The notes under the pieces are model-generated. The model saw nothing but the letters and a program-made list of their open reading frames with translations. It was not told where the DNA came from and searched no databases. This document shows, piece by piece, positions 9,442-19,675 of a stretch of 64,000 nucleotides of DNA (position 1 is its first letter; each line of letters starts with the position of its first letter). The translations under genes were made by a program, and so were the position numbers. Location of the stretch: the NCBI GenBank assembly GCA_015847255.1, contig JADLZK010010174.1, positions 1,240,001 through 1,304,000 of the forward strand, given 5' to 3'. This DNA comes from Hyparrhenia diplandra. Its lineage: Eukaryota > Streptophyta > Magnoliopsida > Poales > Poaceae.

Positions 9442-10896
9442 CTGGACAATCATATCTTTTGACTCATCAGATAGTAGTGACATTTTCTTAATTTCTGCTT
9501 CTAATTGTTCCAGTTCATTGACAACATCCTTTATGGACGGCCTCATGTTCCTGTCAGCCATCACACATCTTAAGGCGATTTCAATACATTTCTTCACTCG
9601 TAGGATTTCTATTTCCGGTGACAGATCCTCATCAGGCATTTCTTGTAGTCTTTTCTTCCAGTTTTCACATACCTGATTGGCACATAAAGTTATGGAACAT
9701 CAAATAAAATGAATGCAAATTGCAAATTATATGGAAAATTATGGGAAAAAAGAGACGATCATTCCTCATTTTGTTTTTCTCCTTACATGCTCAGTGAACT
9801 GCTCGGCGGCCATTTCAGCAGAGCGGGTGCGACCCCTATTTCCATCCATTACTTTAATAATTATAACTCCAAGACTGAACACATCAAACTTCTTTGAAAC
9901 AGATCCATTATCCACATATTCTGGTGGCATGTAGCCGCTGCATAGCATATATGTCATCGGTATGCACGTGATTAGCTTAGCTCAGTATAAATAATGGAAC
10001 TATTCCGTATATGTTAAGGCGGAACTACAAAGTTTACATTTTGGAAGGAACAACGAGATAATTAGGTTAACTGGAGGCATCAACTTACTGTGTTCCTTTG
10101 ACAGTCTCTGTTTTATGAGTCTTTGTTGAAGCAACGAGTTTGGACAAACCAAGGTCTGCAATTTTGGCAATCTTGTTGCTGTCCAGCAAAATATTACCAG
10201 GTTTTAAGTCCAGATGGAAAATTGGTTTCTCATATGCACTGTGAAGGTGATTTATACCCTCACTTGTTCCTTTAATAATTTGGTAACATGTAGGCCAATC
10301 AAGGTCACAAGATTCATCTGCAAGTAAAAATGGAAAAAGGAAAGCCTATAAAGCTACAAATAACTCATTTTAGTATGGCAAAAAGTTGGATAATATGCAT
10401 GGAGCTATATCGATCATCATACCTGTGATATGTTTATCAAGGCTTCCACATTCCATATATTCGAAGCAGAGAATTCGCTCCATTATTGTGGCTTGAATTA
10501 GTTCCCCACTGTGCTGGACATATTTTATTCTTTTATCGTAACAGTATCCAACTAACTTTACCACATTCTTATGGTGGACCTTGATAAGGTTGCGGACTTC
10601 ATTATCAAATACATTATCATCAAGCCCTTGCAACTGATGAAGCCTCTTAACGGCAATTTCTTTACCTTCATACATGCCCTGCCAAAAATCGCTTGTGGAT
10701 ATAGATCACAAACTTATAGCTGCTGGCAGTTGTATATATAACTGAAAGTTGAAACCTAGAGGAAACATAATGAGTATTCATACAATCATACCCTGTAAAC
10801 AACTCCATAGCCACCGCTGCCAACCCTGTGATTCTCTGAAAAGTTGTTAGTTATTGTTTCGAGCAATTGGAGTTTAATATCCAAGTCGTCAGACAT
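9442..10896 (-). pseudogene. Exons 1-5: cytoplasmic Ser/Thr protein kinase domain
   Basis: The ATG at 10896 opens with MSDDLDIKLQLLETITNNFS, a usual N-terminal lead into grass receptor-like cytoplasmic kinases. Visible motifs in order: glycine loop GSGGYGVVY (exon 1); catalytic lysine in IAVKRL and the alpha-C glutamate in DNEVRNL (exon 2); HLDLKPGNILL and IADLGLSK (exon 3); GYMPPEY (exon 4); NMRPSIKDVV (exon 5). The catalytic loop is HLD rather than HRD, making this a non-RD kinase, and the metal-binding motif is DLG rather than DFG. Exon lengths are 105, 256, 229, 151 and 231 bp and all phases agree, giving 324 uninterrupted codons. There is no transmembrane helix before the kinase. By itself this part could encode an intact kinase. 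Only the downstream exons are frameshifted. Confidence 0.88.
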
Positions 10897-11044
10897 GTTC
10901 CACATAATCCACTACGCTTATATGTTGGGTCTTCTTCTGAGAGTGGAAAACTCCTTCACTTAATATTCACTACAACAATATATATGTTGAACAAACATGT
11001 TAATTAGGAGGAGGAACAGGACAACAGATTGAAACAATTACTAC

Positions 11045-11942
11045 CAAGTGCATGTATATTAAACATGATTGTTATAGACTTTGTAAAGACTTCCATGATC
11101 ACAAGGCAGACCTTAGGAGCATAAACTACTCTTATATTATCTTAGTGCCTAAGAAAGTAAATCCAGATTTTTTTTTTACAGATTTTAGGCTAATTTCTTT
11201 GCTAAATTCTTCTATGAAGTTTCTTACAAAAAACTCTGTCAGAACAGACTACAAAGAGAGATCCTGAAAGTGATACATAGAAATCAATGATTGTTTAGGT
11301 TGGGCATTTGAGTACTGGCACCAATGTCATACTTCAAAAAAAAGAGAATTTGTTCATCTTAAATTGGACTTTGAGAAGGCTTTTGACATTGTTAAGCACA
11401 AAAGCATATTTTGACATCCTACAAGCAAAAGGCTTCCCATCCAAATGGTGCACTTGGATCTCAAATATTTTGAGTTCAAGCACTTCTTCTGTTCTACTAA
11501 ATGATGTGCCACGAAAGGATTTTTATTGTAAGAGAGGAGTAGGGCAGGGTGACCCTCTATCCCCTCTGCTCTTTGTGATGGCAGTTGATCTTTTGCAAAG
11601 CATTGTAAACAAAGCTTATCAGCAGGGCCTCTTCAGTCTTCCTATTCCAAACAGAGATATTGATCACTTCCCAATTGTACAATATGCAGATGACACATTG
11701 TTTATAATCCTAGCAGATGCCGGGCAGCTTTTTTGTCTCATGGCCTTGCTGCAAAGTTTTGCACTATCTTTTTTGTCTCATGGCCTTGCTGCAAAGTTTT
11801 GCACTATCCACAGGACTTAAAGTCAACTTCCACAAATCTTGCTTAATCCCTATCAATGTACCAGACCATAAAGTTCCACTGCTCACTGGAGTTTTTGGGT
11901 GCATACAGGGGCAGCTTCCTTAACATATTTGGGTATTCCTCT
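11045..11942 (+). pseudogene. LINE-B, part 1: reverse transcriptase fragment
   Basis: Non-LTR RT motifs appear in broken frames: IILVPKKVNP, ISLLNSSMKF, LNWTLRRLL in place of the LDFEKAFD box (near 11358), GVGQGDPLSPLLFVMAV, the catalytic YADD (11682-11693) and GLKVNFHKS. The fragment stops at 11942, where copia-1 is inserted, and continues at 17649. It begins about 150 bp upstream of the kinase ATG on the opposite strand, so it probably removed that gene's promoter. Frameshifts and a 40-bp tandem duplication show it is dead. Confidence 0.85.
11728..11807 (+). repeat. Perfect 40-bp tandem duplication in LINE-B
   Basis: Two identical 40-bp units (11728-11767 and 11768-11807), each beginning CTTTTTTGTCTCATGG and ending TTTTGCACTAT. 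Forty is not a multiple of three, so the duplication alone shifts the LINE frame. Confidence 0.95.
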
Positions 11943-12055
11943 TGTTAGAGGAAGAATTCCTTGTGTATATCTCCAACCCTAGAAGGGTGGGTATATAGTT
12001 GGTTGTACATGGGCTACATGGGCCTATATTGGGCCACTACACATATACACTAACA
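11943..12055 (-). repeat. Copia-1 3' LTR
   Basis: The 113-bp repeat has TGTTAG and TAACA ends. It is the downstream LTR because the element reads on the minus strand, with the polypurine tract next to it at 12056-12064. It differs from the other LTR by CCTATATT versus CCTCTATT. Confidence 0.93.
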
Positions 12056-12064
12056 CCCCTCCCC
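12056..12064 (-). promoter_or_regulatory. Copia-1 polypurine tract
   Basis: GGGGAGGGG on the minus strand lies directly against the 3' LTR, the expected primer site for plus-strand DNA synthesis. Confidence 0.8.
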
Positions 12065-12161
12065 ATGATGCCGAACTACCCGGGCGCTAGCCGGAGATCA
12101 AGACCGAACAATCAAAAAAGCAACACACATAGGCCCCCCCACGGACACAACTAGCCACCGA

Positions 12162-13640
12162 CTACGTTGAGGCTAGATCGAAACCCGAGAACGCCGAGGA
12201 GGGTAGACCCTTGGTGAAGATGTCGGCAACCGGGAGGTGGTTGGTACATGGAGCACGGGACATCGCCGGATAGCCACCCGTCGCTGAACAAAGTGCAAGT
12301 CGATCTCGACATGCTTCATCCGCCGATGCTGAACCGGTTGCCGGAGAGGTAGACAACGCCACATTGTCGCAGAGAGACGAGGGTGGTCTTAGTGAAGGGG
12401 CTGTGAAGCTCAGCCAAGAGCCGACGAAGCGAAAGACGCCCCGCCACTCGCTTGGCGACAGCCCGATACTCCGCCGCACCTTTGGAGCGGGAGACAACCT
12501 GCTGCCGCTTGGACGACCAGGAGACAAGATTGCCACCGAGGAAGACGGCATACCCGGAGGTGGAGCAGCGAGTGTCCAGGCAAAAGCCCGGTCATTCCCG
12601 TCCGTGTAGACGACGAGATCAGTGGAGGGAGACCGGTGAGACCGGTGGAGAGCCAGGCCGAAGTCAACAGTGCCACTGACATAGCGGAGGAGGCGCTTCA
12701 TGGCAGTAAGATGGGACTCGGGGATCGTGCATATGAAGACGCACTGGCCGAACGACATATGTGAGGTCAGGCCCGGTGAAGGTGAGGTAATCGCAACGCA
12801 CCGCCCGCACCGGAAGGCGAGGGATCCACCACAGGATCGCCCGCATCGGCGGAGAGCTTGGCCTGAGTATCAATAGGAGTGGCACATGGCTTGCAATCTG
12901 TCAACCCAGCCCGCTCAAGGATATCAAGAGGATATTGTCATTTGGTGTAGAAAGAGGCTTGAGGGGCGCCGCTCAATGCTGACACCCAAGAAGTGGTGAA
13001 GCAGACCGAGATCCTTCATAGCAAACTCCTGCTACAAAGAAGAGATCACTCGCTGAAGCAACTGTGGACTGGAAGTTGTGAGGACAACGTCATCGACATA
13101 GAGCAGCAGGTATATGCAGTCTCAGTCCCATGGCGATATACGAATGGTGAAGTGTCGACTTTGCCTCGCGGAACCCCGGGATAGCGTGAACGTGGCAAAT
13201 CGGGAGTACCAAGCCCGAGGAGCCTGCTTTAGACCATAGAGGGACTTGTTGAGCCGGCAGACCAGATCAGGACGACTGGAATCCACAAACCCTGCCGGCT
13301 AACTGCAGAGACTGTCTCAAACAATGTGCCATGAAGAAAAGCATTCTTGACATCCCGGTGATGCAGGCTAAGAGCGAAGCTAGGGCGAAGCGAGAGCATA
13401 GTGCGCACTATAGCAGGCTTCACCACTAGATGAATGCCTCATCATAGTCGACCCCGGGGCGCTGGAAAGTGAAACCCCGAAGGACCTAGCGAGCTTTGTA
13501 TCACCCAGACCGCCATGCCCGACGCTTATATGTCCAGATCCACTTGTCGGTCATCACATTGCCACCAGACGGACGCGCACGAGCTCCCCACGCCGGGTTG
13601 GCAAGAAGGGCTTTGTACTCCTCTTCCATCACGCACCGTC
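12162..13640 (-). pseudogene. Copia-1 reverse transcriptase / RNase H remnant
   Basis: Minus-strand fragments include DVKNAFLHGTL (near 13350), a YVDD catalytic box near 13085-13110, and the connection/RNase H segment AMKRLLRYVSGT followed by VVYTDGND. These are standard copia RT and RNase H blocks. Stops and frameshifts divide them into several frames, so no product is expected. Confidence 0.78.
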
Positions 13641-14276
13641 AGTGAGGGTCTGCCAGGGCGGCACGGATAGAGGAAGATACCAGAGAGACCTGCGGCCCCC
13701 ACTCGGTGGTGGAGAGAGCCGCGGGCCGAAGAACACCCGCCGCCTGGCCGAGTCACCATGGGATGAGTGTAGCGAGGGTCCCGGATGGATGACCGACGGG
13801 TGGTACACCTTTGGTCTGCGCGGCGGTCAAGACGGTGGAGGTGGTGGCGACGGGACGGCTCCACTCAAGAGGTGGTGTAGTAGGAGCTGCCGAGCCGAGC
13901 CATCGGGCGGTCTGCAGGGCACCGTGACGGGCGACGGTACACTGTGGTTGGCGCCCGCCAACCGCGGAGGAGGCCACACAACCATGTGAGGCACCACAGA
14001 TGGCGCCCGAGCCGTGCGTGGAGTAGAGAGCGGGCTGGGGCCACGCGTGGCACGGAGCGGGTGCGGCAGGGCCGCGACGTGGCGATCGAGGACTCGTGAT
14101 ACCCGCGGAAAGAGGCCGAAAGGAACTAGTGGTTGAGCCACCGGTCAAAAAACATGGACTCCAACTCAGACTCGAGGAAGGCATGGAGAAGGTTGAGTAC
14201 GGAAGTCCGACTTGTCGAAGACGACGTGCCAGGAGATGAGCACCCGACGAGAAGTAAGGTCATAGCAGCGTACCCC

Positions 14277-14930
14277 TTATGGTCGGGAGTAGCCAAGAAA
14301 CACACACCGTGATCGATCGGGCGCCAAATTTTGTGAGGAACAAATGGCGGCGATGTTAGGGTAGCGGCAAACCGAAGACACGAAGGTGAGTGTAGCTAGG
14401 AGGGGGCACCGAAGAGAGCATGGTGTGGAGTGGGAGCGGGACAAGCAAGTGGAAGGAAGACGGTTGAGAAGGTGGGTGGCGGTGTGGGAGGCTCTCGCCC
14501 AAAACGCGGGCGAAGAGGCCCTGAAGGAGGAGAGTGCGCATGGTATCGCTCGTGGTGCGACCATGCGCTCGGCCTTGCCGTTCTGGGAAGATGTGTACAG
14601 GCAAGACAAGCGCAACTGAACACCGCAAGAGAGGAATAAAGAGCGAGAGGTGTGGTTATCAAACTCATGCCCGTTGTTTTCATCGAACGGCCTTAACAAA
14701 GGAGGCCGAACGAGTGGACACCCACGCAAAGAAGTGGAGGAGGGTGGGAAACGTCTCAGGCTTAGCACACAACGAAAAAAGTCCAAGAATAATGAGAGAA
14801 ATCATCAACCACCACAAGATAGTATTTGAGCCCAGAAATGCTCGCATGACAGAGAGGTCCACACATCACAAAGGTGTACAAGATCAAAAACATGCGTGGC
14901 ATGCGAAGAAGAAGACAACGGAAGTCTAAC
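14277..14930 (-). pseudogene. Copia-1 integrase remnant
   Basis: Motifs on the minus strand include VVVDDFSHYSWTFF (the stretch after the first Asp), NGHEFDN around the second Asp and SSQNGKAERM carrying the catalytic Glu. HLLNRLPS and FLGY follow in the usual order toward the RT. The frame changes several times. Confidence 0.78.
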
Positions 14931-15560
14931 ATGACGACCAAGTTGGCACGCATGACAAAAGTGCTCGCATGAAACAGTACACGGATGTCCGCACTATGAC
15001 TGAGCTGAGCCAAAACGCCGCGACCGGGTGACCAAGCCGGCGGTGCCAAGTAGTGGAAGAAGCGTCACGCAAAAGAGCAAAGCGGAAGTCGAAGTCAAAG
15101 AGTGTAAAGGGGCCCCGTGCTATCACATCGGAGAAGTGGTCGCGGGAAGCCAAATCCTTCAAGAAGAGACGGAAGTGTCAAATTCGACGAGAACAAGAGT
15201 TATCAAGCGAGAAACCGATGAATAGAAAGAAGATTGTGGACCATTTGAGGAGCAACAAGAACATTCGAAAGGCGAAAAGGACCAGGGCAGAACCCACGGA
15301 GGTGACAGGAAGACAAGACCCATCACCCACCATGATAGAAGAGGGACAGGAGGGATGAGGAGGTCCGATGGAAGATAGTATACCAAAGATCCGGGGTGGT
15401 GTGGTAGGAAGCACCCGAGTCGGCCGATCCACTCGGTCGGCGTGTGTCCCCCACCGCATCGGAAGGCCAGGCAAGGTGGTCGGATCCCACCCCCGTGCGG
15501 GCCAAAGGCTGGCCGGGCCGGGGCGGAGTGGACCCCAGCCGACGGGCGAGTGTGGAACCC
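14931..15560 (-). pseudogene. Copia-1 protease and gag-pre-integrase remnant
   Basis: The minus strand shows ADSGASYHTT, a copia aspartic protease active site (D-S-G-A), then SNVLVAPQMVHNLLS and, after a frameshift, WHRRLGHP of the gag-pre-integrase domain. Confidence 0.72.
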
Positions 15561-16900
15561 AGTCGGGCGCTGAGTGGAGGGACGCCGACCTAACATGGCG
15601 GCTGACTGGAGTGGAGGCCGAGCACCGCCGCCACCCCCGGCCGGGGAACGGCCACCTGGAGGTGCGACCTGACCATGGGTTGTTGAAGGATGGCCAGGCC
15701 GCACCACCAGGGACGGGGAGCGGAGCGAGAGGTGGAGTGGGTCCACCCCGACCAGCACCACCACCACCACCACTCCGTCCAGCACCACCACCACCATCCG
15801 CGCCCACCCGGCCGGGCGACGACGACCACCACCCCGTGACCCCCACCCCCGCCGCCCGGGAAGCAAAGAGCAAGGAGGGAGTTGGCGGGTGAAGGCAGGG
15901 GGTGTAACGACGAGGGCGGAGGTGGAGGAAGAGGTAGACGGCCGAAGAAGAGGCCGGCCACGGGTCCCATGGTGAGCTCCTCTAGAGTGAGGTCATCCCG
16001 ACGTGAGGGAAGGTGGGGAAGGGCTGGCCGACGGGTGATCTAGGTCCGCAGGTGTGCGAAGCGGCCGTTGAGACCCTCGCAGGACGTTGAGCACCGTGAC
16101 GCGATCGTGCATTGGGTACCCAAGGTCACGAAGAGCATCGCCCTTGCTCTTCATCCGCCGCCAGAATCCCGGCCGACGGAGAGGTCCCCCCGCCGAAGGT
16201 ACGGAAGTCGGCCGAGCTGGATGGCCCGCCCGGTGTGTTGCCAAGCGAGCTGCCCCTCGAGGGCCGGCCGGACGTGGGCACGCAGCGGTGGCACCATGAG
16301 CCGACGACGATGTCCCGCTGGTCGAGGGAGATGGTCCCAACGATCCAGACATGGTGACGCGTTGTGAGGCGCCGCCACGCCGAGTCCTCGCACCGCGATC
16401 GGCGCGGTCGAGGACGACGCGGGTCGCCGAGGACGAATGCGGTGGAGAGCGAGGAGCATCTGGTCGCGCCAACGAGCGAGGAGGTGTGCGTGAGAGTCAA
16501 GCACCACGCTGACCAGGTGCTTGATGTGTGTGATGCCGGTGGCCCGGAGGTGGGGAGGAAGGCGACCATGGGGGTCGGTGGGCTCAGCCCGGGAGCCGGC
16601 ACTCGGTGGAGTAGGGCGCCGGGCGCGGCGCTGGCCGGTAGGGAGGAGGAGGCGCCATGCTCCACGAAGACGGGCGGACCGAGTAGGAAGCGCTCGCCCG
16701 CAACCCGGACGGTTGAGAGCATCGGTGGCGGTGTGCTCGCTCCCAAGCGAGGGCACCAAGACGGACATGCTCCTGAGCGCGCAAGCCTCAGCCTTGGCAG
16801 TTAGGAGAGCCTCTACTAGCGACGCATTGGATCCGGGAGCACCGTCGAGGAGGACTCCTTGCCGCGAGAGCGGTTGCCGTGAGGGGCACATCCGCTAGGG
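15561..16900 (-). pseudogene. Copia-1 gag remnant
   Basis: GC-rich minus-strand frames contain LARWRDQMLL, WRRLTTRHHVWIVGTIS and MKSKGDALRDLGYP with VLNVLRGS, matching the UBN2-type gag of copia elements in order. Several frameshifts are needed. No clear zinc knuckle is seen. Confidence 0.65.
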
Positions 16901-17522
16901 CATGGCGAGGCCCCGCCAGAGCCCCGAAGCTCCGGTGGTCAGGAAGGTGTCGGAGCCAAGAGGGAAGACACCAAACAAGAGGGGTGACGCCAGCTGTGCC
17001 CCCACCGTGCCTTTGCGCCCCCTTAAGAGCCGTGTGGTAGCGAGCACAAGTAGTCCTACGCTGCGCCCGGATGAAGTCGGGGTCCTCATGGGGCGCCCGG
17101 CGGGAGCGACGGCGGTAGGGTCATCGCCGGTGGCCCCAGCCCCCGCCGCGCGGCAAGCCTCCCGCGCCACGCGTCCGGGCGGCGGCTGCGGCGGCGGCTA
17201 CGCCTGGGGTGAGAAGGTGTGCGCAGCTGGGGTCATCGGAGGAGGGAGGGTGCGAAGTTCGAGGCGCCGGCCGCCGGTTGCGGTAAGACACCAAAGCAGG
17301 TATCCGCGCCCGTGCCCGGTGGTTCCCGGGGCCGTGGCCCAAGACGCGCGCGTGAGCCGGCGGCGACGCTGAGAGCCAAGGGCGGCAGGGGAGAGAGGGA
17401 GGGAAGGAGGAGAGGTGGGGAAGAGGGGCGGCTGCACGTACTGGAGAACGGCGGCGCCGGCGGCCGGCATGCCATGGTGGGCGGCACCGGCTGGGAAGGT
17501 AGGTGTCGGGAGGATCGGTAAC

Positions 17523-17535
17523 TAGCCAGATACCA
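17523..17535 (-). promoter_or_regulatory. Copia-1 primer-binding site
   Basis: Directly inside the 5' LTR the minus strand reads TGGTATCTGGCTA, close to the TGGTATCAGAGCC that pairs with initiator Met tRNA. Confidence 0.75.
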
Positions 17536-17648
17536 TGTTAGAGGAAGAATTCCTTGTGTATATCTCCAACCCTAGAAGGGTGGGTATATAGTTGGTTGTA
17601 CATGGGCTACATGGGCCTCTATTGGGCCACTACACATATACACTAACA
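17536..17648 (-). repeat. Copia-1 5' LTR
   Basis: The upstream 113-bp LTR in minus orientation, followed on its inner side by the PBS. One substitution separates it from the 3' LTR. Confidence 0.93.
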
Positions 17649-18330
17649 CCTCTTGGGACTACAAACCTTTGGTTAAACATTATGCTCCTTTAATGAGTGG
17701 AAAGGAAACTATCTGCCAGTTCAATATATCTCTCATATTCTGGCAGGCTGCAGCTAATCAATTCAGTCATCTCCTCCCTCCCTACATATTTTATGTGCAT
17801 CTTGAGTTTTCCAAAAATAGTAATAGCAATGATTGACAAATTTTGAAAAACCATCTTTGGAGAGGATGTGACATCAATGCAAAAGGATGTAACCTAGCCG
17901 CATGGGAGATGGTGACTGTACCTAAGCACAAAGGGGCAGGGGGGCTGGGGGTAAAAGACGTATACTTACACAATGATGCCCTATTGTTAAAGGACCTGCA
18001 TAAATTTTACAATAAAGCTGAAGTACCTTGGATTCAGTTGATCTGGAGTTCCTACTATCATAGTATCATCACAAGGTACCTCATCTCGCCCTAGTTAGAG
18101 GGTCGTTTTGGTGGAGAGATATACTAAAGTTGTATGAGCAGTTCAAGAAAACTACACAATATATCACAGGTATGGGTGATTCAGTTGGTCTTTGGGAGAA
18201 CAACAATCAGCATCAAACATTTTCTTCCAAACTTCTAGTACTTCCAAAGATGTTCGTCTTTTATCATAATATATTCACTAGGGAGCAAGCTCCGCAGTTT
18301 TTTTTTCAAAAAAAAGTGCGTGTATATTTG
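17649..18330 (+). pseudogene. LINE-B, part 2: post-RT and zinc-binding region
   Basis: This continues LINE-B after copia-1. It reads LGTTKPLVKHYAPLM, then NHLWRGCDINAKGCNLAAWE and GGLGVKDVYLHNDALLLK, the conserved block after the RT palm. It then has GSFWWRDILKLYEQF, the start of the zf-RVT region. It fades out near 18330 without a clear poly(A). Confidence 0.8.
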
Positions 18331-18583
18331 ACATAAGTACTAGAAGTACTTCCATGACATATGTGTGATTAACTATTTCCCTTGTGCAGAAAGAATTGAA
18401 ACTACCCGGGAGTATACAGCACATACCTCTGCTGGAAGCCATAGCAGAGAGAGGAGTGGTTCATTTGCAGCAGCTTGGCGATGAGGATCCCATCCAGCCA
18501 CCTTTATTTAGCCGGGGGGCGTGGGGGCGTGCAACGTTGACAAACAAAAACGGTTGACTTGACTCCAGATCAGCTAGCCAATA

Positions 18584-18819
18584 CTCCCTCCGTCCCATGG
18601 AGACCGACGTTTTTGACTTTTGAACTTCATCTTTAACCATCCGTCTTATTCAAAATATTTATTCAAATTATAAAATAAAATAATCAATATTCAAGTATCT
18701 TCGTTGATAAAATAAGTAGTAAAAAATAAATTATATTTGTGCAAAAAATTTGAATAAGACGAAGATCGAATAAGATCAAGACGGAAATCAGGGTGACAAA
18801 GTCAGTGAGACGGAGGGAG
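18584..18819. mobile_element. Stowaway MITE in unit 1
   Basis: The 236-bp element has CTCCCTCCGTCCCATGGA and, inverted, CTCCCTCCGTCTCACTGA ends, flanked by TA on both sides (18582-18583, 18820-18821). Units 2 and 3 carry the uninterrupted site GCCAATAGCTCTGC, proving insertion at the TA. Confidence 0.93.
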
Positions 18820-19210
18820 TAGCTCTGCAATCGGTGGAACACGGTATGATGGGACATTTGGAAGCTAGTACAGCTCGATCATGTGGTTGACCAAAAAGGA
18901 TGAGCGGTCCGCAATAGGTTAATATACTGTATATTGTAACAACCTAGACACAGGATAATCCAAGTTTCTTTTCTTGATCTAAATATAATTATTTTATTAT
19001 AAGTTGGACCGGTCCCTACTTTGTCTCTCACCTCCTTTATATCACTGAGAAACACTAGCAAGAACCTGCTACGCTCTGTGCTCAGACTTGCGGCAAGCAT
19101 ATTGTTTTTGTATTTTCTATCTCGTCCTCCTAGACATTTATTAGCTCTGATCTTAGCCTTAAACTGTGTATTATCTCACGCTTAGAATAAGGCTAAAAAT
19201 ATACCACCAC

Positions 19211-19298
19211 ATGCAAGAAGTCCAGTTGGTTCTTTTTGGTGGAAGGACATGCTAAAGCTATTTAAAAATTTCAGAAGTGTTAGTTCTTGCATTCCAAA
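19211..19298 (+). pseudogene. LINE-C, left fragment (first of three copies)
   Basis: This reads SPVGSFWWKDMLKLFKNFRS, the start of a LINE zf-RVT region, and stops at CATTCCAAA where an LTR begins. The same piece occurs at about 20138-20230 and 21301-21388. The other side of the break resumes at 41089. Confidence 0.72.
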
Positions 19299-19675
19299 TG
19301 TCATGTGCGAAATTGGGCCAGCCTTGGGACGGGCGAGGAGGGCCCGAACTGGCCCACGGCCGGCCCACGAGGGGGCAGGGCGCGGAGGCAGGGGCGGGGC
19401 CCTAGCGCCGCCGCTGCCTCCACCTTCTCCGTCTCCAACTCTGCTTCGTCATCAAGTTAGGATTATCTTAGAACTTTTAGTGTTCAATAGGGGATATTCT
19501 AATCATATAAGGAAGACCCTTATTAGAAAATAAATAAATATTACTTGTAAAAGATATTTCAATCATAAAGGAAACCTTATAGAGATTGTTTAGATTACAA
19601 GTTCCACTAGCCGGGCTATATAAACAAGGGTATGTAATCTCTTTAGGGAACAAGCAATAAAGAATAGTTCGTGCC

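Larger units (their letters stand above)
1454..10896 (-). pseudogene. Kinase - MSP - WD40 (coatomer beta-prime-like) fusion gene, frameshifted and 3'-incomplete
   Basis: Ten exons on the minus strand join in phase: 10896-10792, 10678-10423, 10317-10089, 9937-9787, 9672-9442, 9096-8690, 8601-8540, 2751-2700, 2509-2112 and 1623-1454. All nine introns have GT/AG borders. The product would be a receptor-like cytoplasmic kinase of about 324 codons, then an MSP/VAP-like domain (about 136) and coatomer beta-prime-like WD40 repeats (at least 228). No signal peptide or membrane segment is visible. Exons 6 (407 bp) and 9 (398 bp) are each one base short of the length their flanking phases require, and each changes frame internally. 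The 3' end after 1454 is not seen. The 5' flank carries LINE-B about 150 bp from the ATG. Domain identification rests on motif recall. The gene is called a pseudogene, but sequencing error at the two indels is possible. Confidence 0.8.
11943..17648 (-). mobile_element. Copia-1: complete Ty1/copia retrotransposon with very short LTRs, minus orientation
   Basis: Two 113-bp LTRs differ by one substitution. They bound a 5.5-kb GC-rich interior whose gag, protease, integrase and RT/RNase H remnants read on the minus strand in copia order. The target-site duplication CCTCT is perfect (11938-11942 and 17649-17653). Removing the element rejoins LINE-B exactly (YLGIPL to LGTTKP). A Met-tRNA-type PBS and a GGGGAGGGG polypurine tract are present. 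The coding region has many frameshifts, so it is probably inactive, yet the LTRs are almost identical. Confidence 0.93.
18513..19675. repeat. Tandem triplication, unit 1 (with MITE)
   Basis: The unit is about 525 bp of unknown flanking sequence starting near GCAACGTTGACAAAC, a short LINE-C piece (19211-19298) and the first 377 bp of a retrotransposon LTR (19299-19675) ending GTTCGTGCC. It also holds a 236-bp Stowaway MITE. Units 2 and 3 repeat the same order. The LTR portion has the TATATAAA promoter box seen in the full LTR copies. Confidence 0.88.

Noticed and set aside
15159..15873. Two long overlapping open frames on the minus strand
   Set aside because: They overlap the low-complexity gag/protease region of copia-1. 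Only short motifs match known domains, so they are not separate genes.
18879..19100. Repeated minus-strand frame also seen near 20753-21190
   Set aside because: It recurs only because the flanking sequence is triplicated. Copies differ by frame-breaking changes and no domain is recognised.
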